Source: Anthostomella pinea (taxonomy: Eukaryota; Ascomycota; Sordariomycetes; Xylariales; Xylariaceae). From it: DNA of 64,000 bases. The notes beneath the pieces were generated by a model, which saw only the letters and a program-made list of their open reading frames with translations, was not told the origin of the DNA and made no database searches. Every line of letters starts with the position of its first letter. Within the stretch, counting starts at the first letter, position 1. Shown here piece by piece: positions 37,753-49,400 of the stretch. The DNA lies in contig CAUWAG010000007.1 of NCBI GenBank assembly GCA_963556695.1, forward strand, positions 2,852,001-2,916,000, in the 5' to 3' direction. The position numbers and the translations under genes were made by a program.

Positions 37753-38601
37753 TCAACATGCCGTATTTCCCGCCTATGACCACCCCACCGCATTTTCTCT
37801 CAGGATGTCGTCGAGAACGCATCTACCCATCACCCATCACCCAGCTCCCGAGGCCTTCAATCCCCTCTGATCATCGGTATCTGCTGGCCTATTTGTTACC
37901 TGCCAACCGCCATGTAGAAGACACGACTCGACTACCGCTGCTCCTTGTCATCAGTCCATCTACCTCCACCCAGAAGAGTGTGATGACACGTGGCGTATCA
38001 ATATGCATCTGAGCGGGTGAAGAGGTTGCGGTGTCCTGGTAGTGGTGGTACACCTGACCATCTACTATCTTGGGTTACCACCTCTAAAAACTGGCCAATT
38101 AGCCCCTCGAGATTGACATCCCGTGCGGGACGCGTACAGTAACCGGGGATTGCTTGCAGCGCCGCGCGGCGGAGAGATCACATTGTGATAGAGTTCCCGC
38201 ATGGAAGCCACGAAATACTCAAAGATGTGGAGCAGTGCAATGGACAGAAGCGGGTGCATCACACTCATACTGCAGGGCACAAGGAATCGATGTTTGTACA
38301 AGAAAGTCAATTCATTTTTCTTGTCACTATTAGGCAATCAATAATGTATCTCCCTTTTCTCCAGACCAGACACCGAAGAGGTATATTTAACAGACCCCCA
38401 GCCCGTTTAGTTGACCACGATGAGCCGTGTCCAGTAGACAGCAGTCCTTGAAGGCCGGGGTGTTGAAAGGTAGCCGAGAATTGTACGGGTAGGGCAAAAG
38501 GCCTGAGGTATGACATTCCGAAGATCCATCCACCGTAACACCAACAAACTGAAGGGTGTCGTTCTTCCAAGTGGGGGGTATTGGGTATCAGGCGCCAGCA
38601 T
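37753..38601. other. Intergenic region
   Basis: About 850 bases, including the tubulin 3' UTR. A patch at 38090-38190 with GGCCAATTAGCC and the palindromic TCACATTGTGA looks repeat-like, but no element can be defined. Confidence 0.45.
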
Positions 38602-40452
38602 TTACTCCTCCTCCATGGGAAGCTCCTCCTCGTATTCTCCCTCCTCTTCCTCGTCAACACCAGCGTCCTGGTATTGCTGGTATTCAGAGACCAGGTCGTT
38701 CATGTTGGACTCGGCTTCGGTGAACTCCATCTCGTCCATACCCTCACCAGTGTACCAATGCAAGAAGGCCTTTCGTCGGAACATGGCAGTGAACTGCTCA
38801 CCAACGCGCTTGAAGAGCTCCTGGATGGCAGTCGAGTTGCCAACGAAGGTAGAGGACATCTTCAGGCCGCGAGGGGGGATCGAGCAAAGAGCGGTCTGAA
38901 CGTTGTTCGGAATCCACTCGACGAAGTAGGAAGAGTTCTTGTTCTGAACGTTGCGCATCTGGTCCTCGACCTCCTTCATGGAGACCTTACCACGGCTGGA
39001 GAAAACGTTAGCTTTGACATAACCACCAAAGGGTCGGAGCGTCTTACAAGATGGCAGAGCATGTGAGGTAGCGACCGTTGCGGAAGTCCGAGGCAGCCAT
39101 CATGTTCTTGGGGTCGAACATCTGCTGGGTCAACTCGGGAACAGTGACAGCACGGAAAGAGTGAGCACCTCGGCTGGTCAGAGGAGCAAAGCCAACCATG
39201 AAGAAGTGGAGACGAGGGAAGGGAACCATGTTCACGGCCAGCTTGCGCAGGTCGGAGTTGAGCTGGCCAGGGAATCGCAGGCAAGTGGTGACACCAGACA
39301 TGACAGCAGAGACCAGGTGGTTCAGGTCGCCGTACGAAGGGTTGGACAGCTTGAGAGTGCGCATGCAGATATCGTACAGAGCCTCGTTGTCAATGCAGAA
39401 AGTCTCGTCCGAGTTCTCGACCAGCTGGTGGACCGAGAGGGTAGCGTTGTAGGGCTCGACGACGGTGTCGGAGACCTTAGGGGAGGGAACGACGGAGAAG
39501 GTGGCCATCATGCGGTCGGGGAACTCCTCACGGATCTTAGAGATCAGCAATGTACCCATACCGGCACCGGTACCACCACCGAGCGAGTGGGTGATTTGGA
39601 AACCCTGGAGGCAGTCGCAGCCCTCAGCCTCCCGGCGAACGACGTCCAGAACCTGGTCAACAAGCTCAGCACCCTCAGTGTAGTGACCCTTGGCCCAGTT
39701 GTTTCCGGCACCGGATTGACCGAAAACGAAGTTGTCGGGTCGGAAGAGTTGACCGAAGGGACCGGCACGGACGGCGTCCATGGTACCGGGCTCGAGATCG
39801 ACGAGGACAGCGCGAGGAACATACTTGTTGCCGGAAGCCTGCCATTGAAATTGTGTCAGCTATGCCCGGCCAGATCAGACACAGCCAATTGGGGAGTTAC
39901 ATACCTCGTTGAAGTAGACGCTCATGCGCTCGAGCTGGAGCTCGGAGGTTCCGTTATAGCTGTTCCAAGGCGGTCAGTCCCAATTCGGATCCTTAGGGGA
40001 GTGTAGACCCTCGATACGTACACTCCATTGCTGTCGAGGCCGTGCTCGCCAGAGATAGTTTGCCTGAAATGCACCAGTCAACATTGATGCCCGAGGTGTC
40101 GTCGTTCATGCCGTAAGTACACACCAGAAGGCAGCACCAATTTGGTTACCCTGTGAAATCGTGTGAGCCCCGCAATATTCCCAGAGCTCGAGTCGGCGGT
40201 CGAGGAGAGACTTACGCATTGGCCGGTCTGGAGGTGAACCTAGAATTGAAAAAAAGACACGGTCAGCATTGGTTCCAAAAGGTTTCTGGTGTGTTGGCTA
40301 AAAGTGCTGGTGTCGGCTGCGAGCTCTCTCGTTGCTATTTTGTGTGCGTGGAGGGGCAGATATCAGGGGTTCTGGCTCCTCCGACGCGCCCAGGGAGTAA
40401 ACAGAGACGGGATGGACGGGATGGACGGGGGAGGACTCACGATCTCACGCAT
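38602..40452 (-). CDS. benA: Beta-tubulin
   Basis: Seven exons on the minus strand: 40452-40441, 40239-40216, 40150-40125, 40063-40022, 39959-39905, 39838-39048 and 38995-38602, giving 447 aa, the exact family length. The first exon encodes only MREI, which is also the start of the tubulin mRNA autoregulation signal. The GTP-binding loop GGGTGAGMG and the acidic C-terminal tail ([16 protein letters not shown]) are present. The intron-dense 5' end (after residues 4, 12, within 21, within 35 and after 53) is typical of Pezizomycotina tub2/benA genes. Residues tied to benzimidazole resistance are wild-type: Y50, F167, E198 and F200. The protein forms microtubules with alpha-tubulin. No paralogue is visible. 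Confidence 0.97.
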
Positions 40453-41582
40453 GGTGGCGTTTGGTGGTTACTGTGTATCGAACACGAGTGAGGGTGAGGG
40501 CGAGCGGTGGTTGCAAAAGGGAGTGGAAGAGAAGAGGAGCGGTGTGTTGGCGGTGATGGAGTGGGTGTTGAATTGTGGTTTTGGAGGGAGAGAAGATCAG
40601 GCCCGGGAAGCTGCCGGGCTGCAGGGGCGCCTGGGTAATTCGGCTTGGAGGTTCACGGCCCAAAACTTAGAAGGGAAAGGGTTGCCCCAATACTCGTTGT
40701 TGACAGGGGGCCTCCCCTCTTTTTCGACAGCTGCCGCCGGGTGCGCACTGACCATGCGATTGTGGCTCCTCAACCCATTTTCTAGCCACAATGACGGATG
40801 GGTCACGGACCAGGATACAAGGTACCTTGGAGCCCAACGGGTACCCGTTTGTACCTGATTTGTACCCAACTGGGATGATAGCTACTTCTGAGATGGGGAC
40901 CCATCCCTTCTTTCAATCAAGCAACTTCCAGAATACAGACCAATAGCCACCATTCGTGACCTGGTCCTTATTCTGGAAACCGCTACCACAAGGCACACGA
41001 TTTCCCCAGCCCACACCTGGCAAGCCGTTGAATGAATAATTTCATTAAAACCGGGCTTAATATTAATCCCTGATTAGTGCATATCCACTATCATAACTGC
41101 CTCCTTAGATCTATCCCTGGATCAACGACTCACCTCGAAAATCTCTTCATGTTGTTGTCTTGTCACTCCAACCTCCATCTTCAATGAACAGTCTACCATA
41201 CCAGGCAATATCTAGTCCGCTTAAGATCCATCCTACTAGCACATCAATATATTCTAGGCTTTCAGTGACCCATTACTGTACCTTGAGCGTTCATGACCCA
41301 ACTCCACTTCTAGCGTCCATCATACACTGAAGTTTTGAGAGCATGCGTTACAGCCGATACCTTTTCATATCTTCTCGAAATTTCAGATGTACTGCATCTA
41401 GCAAGAGCATCTACGTTACAGGCAAAACCCCCTCGATTGGCATCAGCAACCCGCGGACGAGCGTCTTGTAACCGGCGTCCGCCAGCACCCCTACATCTGT
41501 TAGTTTGGGTCACTTGGTTTCGTGGCCTTGATCTTTGACAACAGTACCTTATTCGTACCGAAGCCTTGTGGACACCGCTGCA
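40453..41582. other. Tubulin promoter and intergenic region
   Basis: This 1.1 kb stretch contains the beta-tubulin promoter and 5' UTR, with pyrimidine-rich stretches on the minus strand near 40500-40600. An AT-rich patch lies at 41030-41090. No gene is supported. Confidence 0.5.
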
Positions 41583-42683
41583 ATGGACGTAAGGAGACAC
41601 CACAGAGAATCTGACCGGAGCAATACTGACTGTGCTCCCAAACAGGCGAGTGACAGTTCCGATACGGAGGATTCCTCCATGAGCGATGACACAGTGGGGA
41701 TGCAAATAGACCAGGTGAGCAACCGAAATATGCTCAAGCTGATTCTGCGGAACACAGATGACCTCATCAAAGATGATTCCAATAGGCACCACCTATTGCA
41801 GGCGCGGCTCACCCGGTTGGGAACACGGAATCGCAATCTGGGCCACATGTGCGCTCGAGAGCCCTCTCGGAAGTTCCCTAAGTTCGGTAACCTGCCACAC
41901 AAGCTTCGCTGCCGCATCTGGGACTTCGCGATCCCGCAGAGATACTTTATGGCCACCGACTTCTGTGCCTTCGGCCATGTAACGCAGCGGCCCCCCAGCG
42001 TCGCCCATGCTTGCAGCGAGTCGAAGGCCGTAGCGACTCGGCATGGTGCCTTGTGGAAGGTGCGCCATGGGCGTCACGCGCAGTGGACGTGGTTTCAGGC
42101 CGACCGGGACGTAGTCGTTTGGACCAACGAAGGCGACCTGGGAGATCTTCCCAAAGTTGTCGAGACCATAGTGATCCCGGGAAGCAGCCTCAAGGCCGAC
42201 GCCGACAAGGCGTTCCAAGAGCTGATCTGGGAGGCAGGTTTCCGTAACCTCAAGGCGATCTACGTCGAAACGGGCGATGATTTTACCATGGTCGACAGGG
42301 AATGGAGCCCTACGGTTGTGTCAGAGTTGTTTGGCTTCAACAAGATCGTGCTGCCGGATCAACCTATTTCTGACGACACAGCTCTGAATATCAGCAAATT
42401 CCTTGAGCGTGAGAAGGATACAAGCAACACACCAGAAGAAATACTTGAGTATTGGAACAAGACCCGATACACGGATCGAGTCTCTGGCAGGTTCTCAGAA
42501 AATAGGACCCCGGAGGTCTGGATCCTTTGGTTTTATAGACTGGAATTTGCTTGGGCACGCACCTGGCCACGACGTTCTCAACCCCGTAATAATATGCCGA
42601 AATTTATACCGACCACCATGTTTGCTCTCTTGGAAGACCGCCAGGCAACTGATCTTGCACTTGTTGAGCCAGGATCGGTGTGA
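41583..42683 (+). CDS. 2EXR-domain protein
   Basis: Single exon, 366 aa from ATG 41583. The N-terminal 85 residues are Ser/Asp-rich and low in complexity. The 2EXR domain then begins with FPKFGNLPHKLRCRIWDFAI, whose F-x2-F-x2-LP-x2-LR-x2-IW pattern is the family signature, and continues with VAHACSESKAVA. The region VETIVIPGSSLKADADKAFQ and FRNLKAIYVETGDDFTMVD completes it. 2EXR proteins are greatly expanded in Pezizomycotina; their function is not known. The first in-frame ATG after the non-AUG ORF opening is used. No intron is needed and the length is typical. Confidence 0.75.
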   Translation: MDVRRHHRESDRSNTDCAPKQASDSSDTEDSSMSDDTVGMQIDQVSNRNMLKLILRNTDDLIKDDSNRHHLLQARLTRLGTRNRNLGHMCAREPSRKFPKFGNLPHKLRCRIWDFAIPQRYFMATDFCAFGHVTQRPPSVAHACSESKAVATRHGALWKVRHGRHAQWTWFQADRDVVVWTNEGDLGDLPKVVETIVIPGSSLKADADKAFQELIWEAGFRNLKAIYVETGDDFTMVDREWSPTVVSELFGFNKIVLPDQPISDDTALNISKFLEREKDTSNTPEEILEYWNKTRYTDRVSGRFSENRTPEVWILWFYRLEFAWARTWPRRSQPRNNMPKFIPTTMFALLEDRQATDLALVEPGSV

Positions 42684-43129
42684 TCAACCGTCCCAAGGAG
42701 GTCATGCTCATTCGTCGTGGTACTCGGACCGCTGGAGGGGGTGTTATCTTAGCGTACTGTCGGCGACATCTCGAGACTAAGTCACTATTGTAGCTTGACG
42801 AGAATAGCCAATATGCACGCACCTCTGAAACTCTCTCGCCTCTGCGCTGCGGCACGTGTTTCTGTCATATCCACCTACGTGGCGTGGGGTTGGTGTCCCT
42901 TACTGATGTGCTTAAATTGCCACTTCTATTAATAACAGCATCCGTTGTGGTGAGAAGAAAAGAAACCATCGACTGTTCCGCCTCCGGTAAGCGAAGGATT
43001 TACCAAGATGGGCTAGGAGTTGGCCGGTGGTCTTTTTGAAGAATCGTCCACAAGAATGGCCATCAAGGTCCTCCCTCAAGGGTCTCAGGCCGGCAGACGC
43101 CCGACGAGCCGGGCGAGAGCCAGACAGAA

Positions 43130-43160
43130 GTCGGACAGGAGTCGGACAGGAGTCGGACGG
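43130..43160 (+). repeat. 11-base tandem repeat (GTCGGACAGGA-type)
   Basis: About three consecutive units, the last slightly diverged. A second, 9-base tandem (GGTCCTCAA-type) lies 40 bases downstream. Confidence 0.7.
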
Positions 43161-43443
43161 TCGGGAATACCGCGCTGCCACCGGAGCCTCCATCGTGGTC
43201 CTCAAGGTCCTCAAGGCCCTCAAGTCAACACCAAGACGACCACGAAGCCTGAACCAAAACATCACCGAGTGTTTTTTCAGATCTTCCCCAGGCCATACTC
43301 AACGGTGACCGAACCCCTCTATCAAGGTCCTCGAGTCCGCCACGGGGGGCAGTTGGCCGCCGGTTTCGTCATGTGTGAGCCAGCCTGTGGCCAAGGTGTC
43401 CGTCCCGGAGACGAAGTTATAAGTAGAGGCAATGTCTCGCGTT

Positions 43444-43466
43444 GAGAAGAAGAAGAAGAAGAGGAA
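43444..43466 (+). repeat. GAA microsatellite
   Basis: A run of about six AGA/GAA units ending in GAGGAAG, in the region upstream of the secreted-protein ATG. Confidence 0.8.
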
Positions 43467-43566
43467 GCACGAGTACAACGTACAGGATCTTCAGCAGGAA
43501 ACCCTTTCGCACAGATATCCATACTTCACACACCCCAAAACCCCGTGAGAAACGCGCCCCGGAGCC

Positions 43567-44291
43567 ATGCACAACCACGCCCTCCTCGCAGTCTTTGCCG
43601 GCATTTCCAGCCTAGCCCTAGCCCCGACCGCCGCCGCCGCCGCCGCCGCACCGCGAACGACCCACGGTGCCGCAGTCCGTGCGGTCGACAACCACGACCA
43701 CGACCACAACCACGGGCGGAACAGTCTAGCCGCGCGCGCAAAAGACCTCCCCGAGCCAGAGGAGTTCGAGATGGCCGACCTGCGCGGGATAGACTGGTTC
43801 CCCGACGTGGCCGACGCGTCCGGGTCCGAGGATAACAATCAGGCGGCCTGGGACGTATGCATCGTGTGGTACGTATAAAAACATCCGATCACAAGACCCT
43901 GAGGCTTGCTTTCGAGAACAAGCTTTGTTGTTCCCTTTCCTTCTTCATCTAGAAAATAGGCGTGCGGGTTTGAAATACAAGATGTTAACGTACACGCAGC
44001 GTGCAGCTGACGGGCGCCCTGATGAAAGAAGGCCGCCACAGGAACGGCAAGACAGCCGTAGAGTTCTGCACATCCCTCGAGCTATGCGATGCGGACCAAG
44101 CCGCGCGCTACGCAAGCACCTACGAAGACAGATTCCCTTCGGACCAGCAGTGGGGGGACCGCAAGGACGGTGAGAACCTCCGGGACAGCGCCGATGGCCG
44201 GAAGATCATGCTGCGGCCGTTTTCGGTGTTCAGGACGGGGGACTTGTTCTTGAAGTACTCGTCACGTTTCTTCAAGGGGGCTGATTTCTAG
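43567..44291 (+). CDS. Secreted protein with His/Asp-rich segment; contains an introner-like intron
   Basis: The model is join(43567-43868, 44000-44291), giving 197 aa. A signal peptide is evident (MHNHALLAVFAGISSLALAP, then an alanine run TAAAAAAAP). The following HDHDHNHG segment could bind metal. The rest is hydrophilic with few cysteines (DVCIVCVQ, FCTSLELC). No enzyme family is recognised. The intron 43869-43999 splits a TG|C cysteine codon, and its sequence is close to intron 5 of the P450 gene. The next possible acceptor, at 44006, would introduce an immediate stop, so the one used here is well supported. It is likely extracellular; function unknown. Confidence 0.65.
43869..43999 (+). 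repeat. Introner-like intron, copy B
   Basis: This 131-nt GT...AG intron matches P450 intron 5 (10369-10498) along its whole length, with an identical 17-base end (TGTTAACGTACACGCAG). It starts GTACGT with the inverse ACGTAC near the acceptor. A GCTTG/CAAGC hairpin sits where copy A has CCTTG/CAAGG. Confidence 0.7.
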
Positions 44292-44416
44292 TCGTTTGTT
44301 GATTCTTTGGGGAAGGGGAAGGGGAAGGCTAACTAAGGCTTCGTCTTGAGTCTTTTGATTGGGGGCTTTTCTTGAGAGAGGGGGGGGCAATGTTGTTTGA
44401 GATGGGCGTGTGCGAT

Positions 44417-44467
44417 GCAGGGAGATAGGAGACTGCAGGGAGATAGGAGACTGCAGGGAGATAGGGG
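44417..44467 (+). repeat. 18-base tandem repeat
   Basis: The unit GCAGGGAGATAGGAGACT occurs twice exactly (44417-44434 and 44435-44452) with a third partial copy. It lies about 130 bases downstream of the secreted-protein stop. Confidence 0.85.
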
Positions 44468-45120
44468 CGAGGCAGATGTGGCTGTTGACGCCCTGTGTGG
44501 GAGTCCTTCGAGTTCAAGGAGGGCGGCGCTAGAGTGGTCTGCGAAGTAGATAGATAGTACAGCCTAGGTATTCAACCTACCTTAAGTTGCACTGGGTACT
44601 ACCATAGAATTATGTACCGCATGTCTACAAGAGTCATGCTGCCATCGTGGTCGCCAGATGACCGACCAGCTTTGCGGCATAGAGGACAAAGATCCACCCA
44701 GGGAACAAACCATCAAGATATACTACCACCTTCACTGGGCCACTCAGCTAGAGGTACCCTGTGTACACACCTCCCTGTGCGTAAAATTCCACGCGGTGAC
44801 TGTACATACCAGTCCATGGCTTCCGAGGAGAAATGTTGTCAGGCAAAGCTGCTCGCTATAAAAAGTCGAATAACACCCGTGGAGAGGTGCTTGCTAGCCC
44901 ATCCATATCTGACGAGTCCCCACGAGAGGTTCAGGACACAAATCAATATACTCCATCCAAGCTTCCGAAGGCAGTACGATCCCACCCAGGATTCTAGGCC
45001 AAACTAAGCATATGCCAACACACCCAGACCAGTATAGCTAGTACGAAAAGATAAGAGAAAGGGGTTTATTCGTTCACCCAAGGGGTGGTGAGTGCCAGAA
45101 AGAAAAAAAGAAGAAATCCC

Positions 45121-45212
45121 AGCCGCTAGGGGAGTCGAACCGCTGTGCCCAAGGATACCTTTAAGAATACTTTGCAAGAATACTCCGCTAGGCCGTACCA
45201 ACCCGGCTACCG
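45121..45212 (-). ncRNA. tRNA-like / tRNA-derived RNA polymerase III element
   Basis: Read on the minus strand, the region has an exact B box, GGTTCGACTCC (45131-45141). About 43 bases upstream of that it has an A-box-like GGCCTAGCGG, resembling the D-arm of tRNA-Leu or tRNA-Ser. Downstream on the same strand comes a T-rich stretch (45092-45116), a possible polymerase III terminator. Acceptor and anticodon stems do not pair properly, and the central part has a repeated GTATTCTT. It is therefore more like a tRNA pseudogene or SINE head than a working tRNA. Confidence 0.4.
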
Positions 45213-46467
45213 AATTGATCTGCTAAACTCGTATATATATCCTGTGCCGTTGGGGTAAGGAACAAGGGGGCTGGGGTATAAGCTTTGCAGTGTGGCTGTC
45301 TAGAAAACTTTGCCTAGAGTGAGTCAATTCTCTGAAGATGTGGATGGACGGATGAAATCGAAGACTCCAATGCGTGACCTCGTCTTGCCCTTCTGCTCGC
45401 TCGAGGGAATCACTAACCTCTTAGGATGAATCGTACAGCCCGTAGATCACATACCATCACACGAGAATAAGACAGGAACTGATATGTTGTACTCGAACAA
45501 AAGCCCCGACCAAACAGAGGGTCAGGGCAAGATTTTATTTTGACCTAGCCAGGCCCAGGGAGAAGAACTTAACCTAACATGAGACTCTGGCCGTCCAATG
45601 TCTACCTGTACAAATGCATTCATGTCATTGAGCCGTGTGCCGTTTCCCTGCCTCGCCATGCCATGCCATGCACCTGTCAGAAGGGACAAACCAAGACAGG
45701 AAGAAATCAAAAACAAGTTTGCGATCGCATCAACGTCTGCTGGACGGTTGTATGCAGCTGTATCGTAGTAGTGCCGTCTCGTAACAAAGGAGAGAAACCA
45801 TGCATCCATCCTGATTTTCTCGTAGTTCTTATCTCAATACCACCACGGGAATGCGGGTCGCATGAGGCCAAACTCGGTAAGGGCACCAAGCACTTCCGAA
45901 AACATTGATCACATCCTTGGGTGTATGTGCTGTTCGGCTACAACCCTCCTCTATGTAGAGAGTTCGTTCTATGCGTTGTTGTGCTCTTCGATGGGCACAA
46001 AGCATCGAGTCATGTATGCCTGAACGTGGAGATGAAAGAGTCATTATTCGTAGTCGTTATCTTCCGTGAATCTATGAGGTATAACGGTTGCTGTCCTCGA
46101 GGACACTCGAAGGGATTCCGGGACATCGGATGATCGACATCGTGGTGTATCCAGGACGCGCCTGAAGCAACCCAAACCGTAAAATATCGGATTGAGGCCG
46201 AGCCTTCATCCGAGATTGACGCCCTATTAAGGTACCTCGATCTGTGGGGTGGTTCTTTACATGTCTAGACAGAAGTGCGTGCTTTCCGGGGCGCATATGC
46301 GGCACGGAAGGAAATCTGGAAACCGACCATGCGCTATGCAATTTAAACAGATATCTTTACAGATACACCTCTCGACTTCAGCATGCTTCGCAGTGTGCCG
46401 TGAGAACGGGAGAAGCCCCGAGGGGGAGATGGGAGGTGTGCGGATCCGGCTCTCGGGCGGTCGACCC

Positions 46468-49400
46468 CTAACTGACGGTCATCATCTGCATGCGCTGATT
46501 AAGTCCATTAGACGGCGAGGCACCCACGGAGGTGCCGCTCAGAACAGAGTTGCTGCTGTGACTATGCGGAATTCGTCTAGTTGGACTAGATGCCGGATCG
46601 TCGAACACGCGAGTAAAGGCAGGACTCCCATTCGACCTTGTGTGTTTGGGAGTTCTCGCCGGACTTTGCGTGATGTGGTCTGCCTTGCGGACCAAATCGG
46701 ACAGGCCGTCACGCAGATCGCTCGCTCGTTTGACCAGCTCCTTCAGACTGTTCGTGTCGAAGTTCAGCTTCCCATTGGAAGGATCGTCGTGATTCACCAT
46801 CGATCTGGTGCGTCTTAGTTGCATTGCTTCCATCACAGACCTGGCAATACTGCCGTTTCGATTCTCTGGAGTCTGAGGACGAGCATGCGCCACTTCCTCG
46901 TCGGCTTGATCCCACGTCCCGAAGATATCGTCCTCGGGGGAGAACACAGACCGACGGCGGCCCAAGTGGCGACCTCGGACAACTGAGTTCCGGTGGTTTT
47001 CCCCAGCCTTCATGCTGTTAGAATCGTCTAGAGAAGCACCATCAAAACCTTGGTCGATGAACCGAGCGTCCACGAAGTCTAGGTCTAAGCCGCTGTCTGC
47101 CTCCTTGGCATCGTCGTTTTCTGACACGTCATCGTCAGGCGAGGCCAAGGCGATGATGCCTTGTGCTTCACGCCACAACTTCACTGACGGGCCATCAAGC
47201 ATCTCCATCTCGCGCCCCAAGCGGCAGAGGCGCTTTAGGTCGTTAACGAGCAGCGACAATTCCCGGATCTGTCCAGAATGAGCCTTGACTGTCGGTTGCG
47301 TTGCTTGAATGGACGCGGGCACAAGCATGGAGAACCGGTTTTCGTCCACCTTTCCGACAGTCGATCCGAGATCTCCCTCTTCCTCGAAATCGAAATCATC
47401 ATCCCAATCCTCACTGATATTTTTCTGACCCAGTCCCCACGTTCCGAATTTGGGAACCGACTTTGCAATTTCCAGCTGATCGGGCACAATGGGTACACTC
47501 TGACTTCGGACGTGAGTCGCTGTAGGGCCTTTCCGGCTAGCCGAGCGTCCACCTCTCGCCTCTAGTTCGTGTTTGCCATGGACTGTCTTTGGCCGCGGGG
47601 CAAGGTCGTCGTTGTCATGCTTGTCATGCACTGCGGGTTCGGCCCAGTCAAAGACGGTGCTTCGTGGTCGTTCGCTGGAAGAGTCAAATCGTACATCCGA
47701 CCTCTTCTTGACACCGCTGCCCAAGGCTGTTCGCAGGTTCGGACTACCTCGGCGAGAGTTCATCGAGCTTGGGGGAGATAGGTGGTTATATATCTCGACA
47801 TCGTCTTCTCTGGCCCAGTCGAGGTCGTCATCGTCATCCAGTGATAAACGGCCATAGTCTCTATCCAAGGTAAGGTCGGGTAGTGTGGGATGATGTATAG
47901 ACTCGATCTCGTCGTCGGTACCGCCAACACGGAAATGCGTCTCGGCATCTTCGTAACCTCCGCGTACAGGAGTTGGGACCCCTTCATCCTCTTCCATAAT
48001 CTTATTGCCACCATCAAATGAGGGCCCGAGTATCTCCTGAATCGATAAGCGTTTCGGCTTACTATTATTGCCCGCAGTGCTGGGCGGAGACTCGTCGAAC
48101 ATGGACTCTAGCGGACTGTCAAGGGCCCTCCGGTGACCTGATGCTATGGTCCGGAACGAGTCAAATGGCGTGTCGGTCGTATCGTCGTCGTCACCAGAAG
48201 TAAACCCACGGTGATACTCAGAGCTGCCGACTGTAGAAGCACGCTCCAGTGTCCGGGTCTGTGACGCATACGAGTTAACTCTCAAGCTTGGCGTACTGTT
48301 CAGTGTCGCCTCGTTTGGGCGATCAAGGGGGGGAGAAGCCGATGCGGCGAGACGGTTTAGGTCAATATCAAAGTCAGAAAGTCGAGATATGGGTGGCAAT
48401 GGGGACGAAACGTTCCGCCTGAGTTCCGGAGGGTGGAATATGGCAGCAAGTTCAGATTCGGCATGGCTGACCTCCGCACCTGTGTCAGTTCCTGCTGCAC
48501 CATTCCTGTTGCCAACTGGGGTCGACACGTTAGTCTTCGTGAGCGGTGCAGAAACGTGCCGCTTATTACCGTCTGCCGTGTCACCACGTTTGCGCCGCCG
48601 AATGCTTCCAGTCTTGGAGATCCAGTTCGTAGGTGAGCTGAAATGCATCGAGATAGACCGCCTAGGTAGCTTGGAGGGAGTTTCCTCGGGCGTGGCCTGA
48701 GACTTCTCGGAAGTTTGTGGGCTGTCTTCGGTGTCCATGCGCCTTTCCGACTCGATGTCTTGGGGTGACTCCTGAGGTACAGGTACCTGCAGAGAAGGAT
48801 TCATTATGACGGAGTTTGGAGTCACTAAATAGACGCCCCGATTGTTCTGCTGTTCCACACAGATCCGCTTCGAACTTGGCTGAGCACTGCTGTCACTGCT
48901 TCTCAGAGGGGACGCCTTGGCAGGCTTGACTGCACCTCGGGATACCCTGGAATGCCAAAACGACTTCCACGCAGGGGTTTCGCTCCCACTGGTACCTAGA
49001 GCAAGGCCTGGTGGATGACTCGCCACTGTTCGAGCCCGAGGCCGAAGCTGCTGATCAAATGAGCCTTTCGGCAGCGGTGCCAAATCTTCGTCGATGAGTT
49101 TTTGATGCAACGTAGCTGACCGCTGGTGGCTGGTTGCTGGCCTCCTCAATGTCATGGGTGTCCTTGATCCTCGCCGTGCTAGAAAGCCCACGTCCCCATT
49201 ATTCGTCGAGGTCCGCTTGACAAGTTTATTCCGCGGCAGCTGAGGTGGTGAATCTCCAGCTTGGGGCAGGATCGGCGTGGCAGAGCCGAATGAGAAGATG
49301 GAGGGCGAGTCGGGTCCAATGCTAGATCGCAAGCTCTCGTGCTGGGATAGCGGGCGTATAGACAGCCTTCGCATCCACGAGCCGTTCGATGAGAAAGAAT

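Larger units (their letters stand above)
42684..43566. other. Intergenic region with short tandem repeats
   Basis: 883 bases without a supported gene. It contains an 11-base tandem (GTCGGACAGGA, about three units, 43130-43160), a 9-base tandem (GGTCCTCAA-like, three units, 43197-43224) and a GAA run at 43444-43466, then the promoter of the secreted-protein gene (TATAAG near 43418). Confidence 0.55.
44292..46467. other. 2.2 kb intergenic region
   Basis: No protein gene is supported. It contains a run of GGGGAAGG (44310-44330), an 18-base tandem repeat (44417-44467) and a tRNA-like element near 45.1 kb. Confidence 0.5.

Noticed and set aside
38090..38190. Repeat-like patch with GGCCAATTAGCC and TCACATTGTGA next to the Tc1 element
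   Set aside because: No matching partner end or target duplication was found in the window, so no element can be drawn.
39161..40006. 281-codon plus-strand ORF opposite beta-tubulin
   Set aside because: It is antisense to the strongly conserved tubulin exon and arises from its codon bias.
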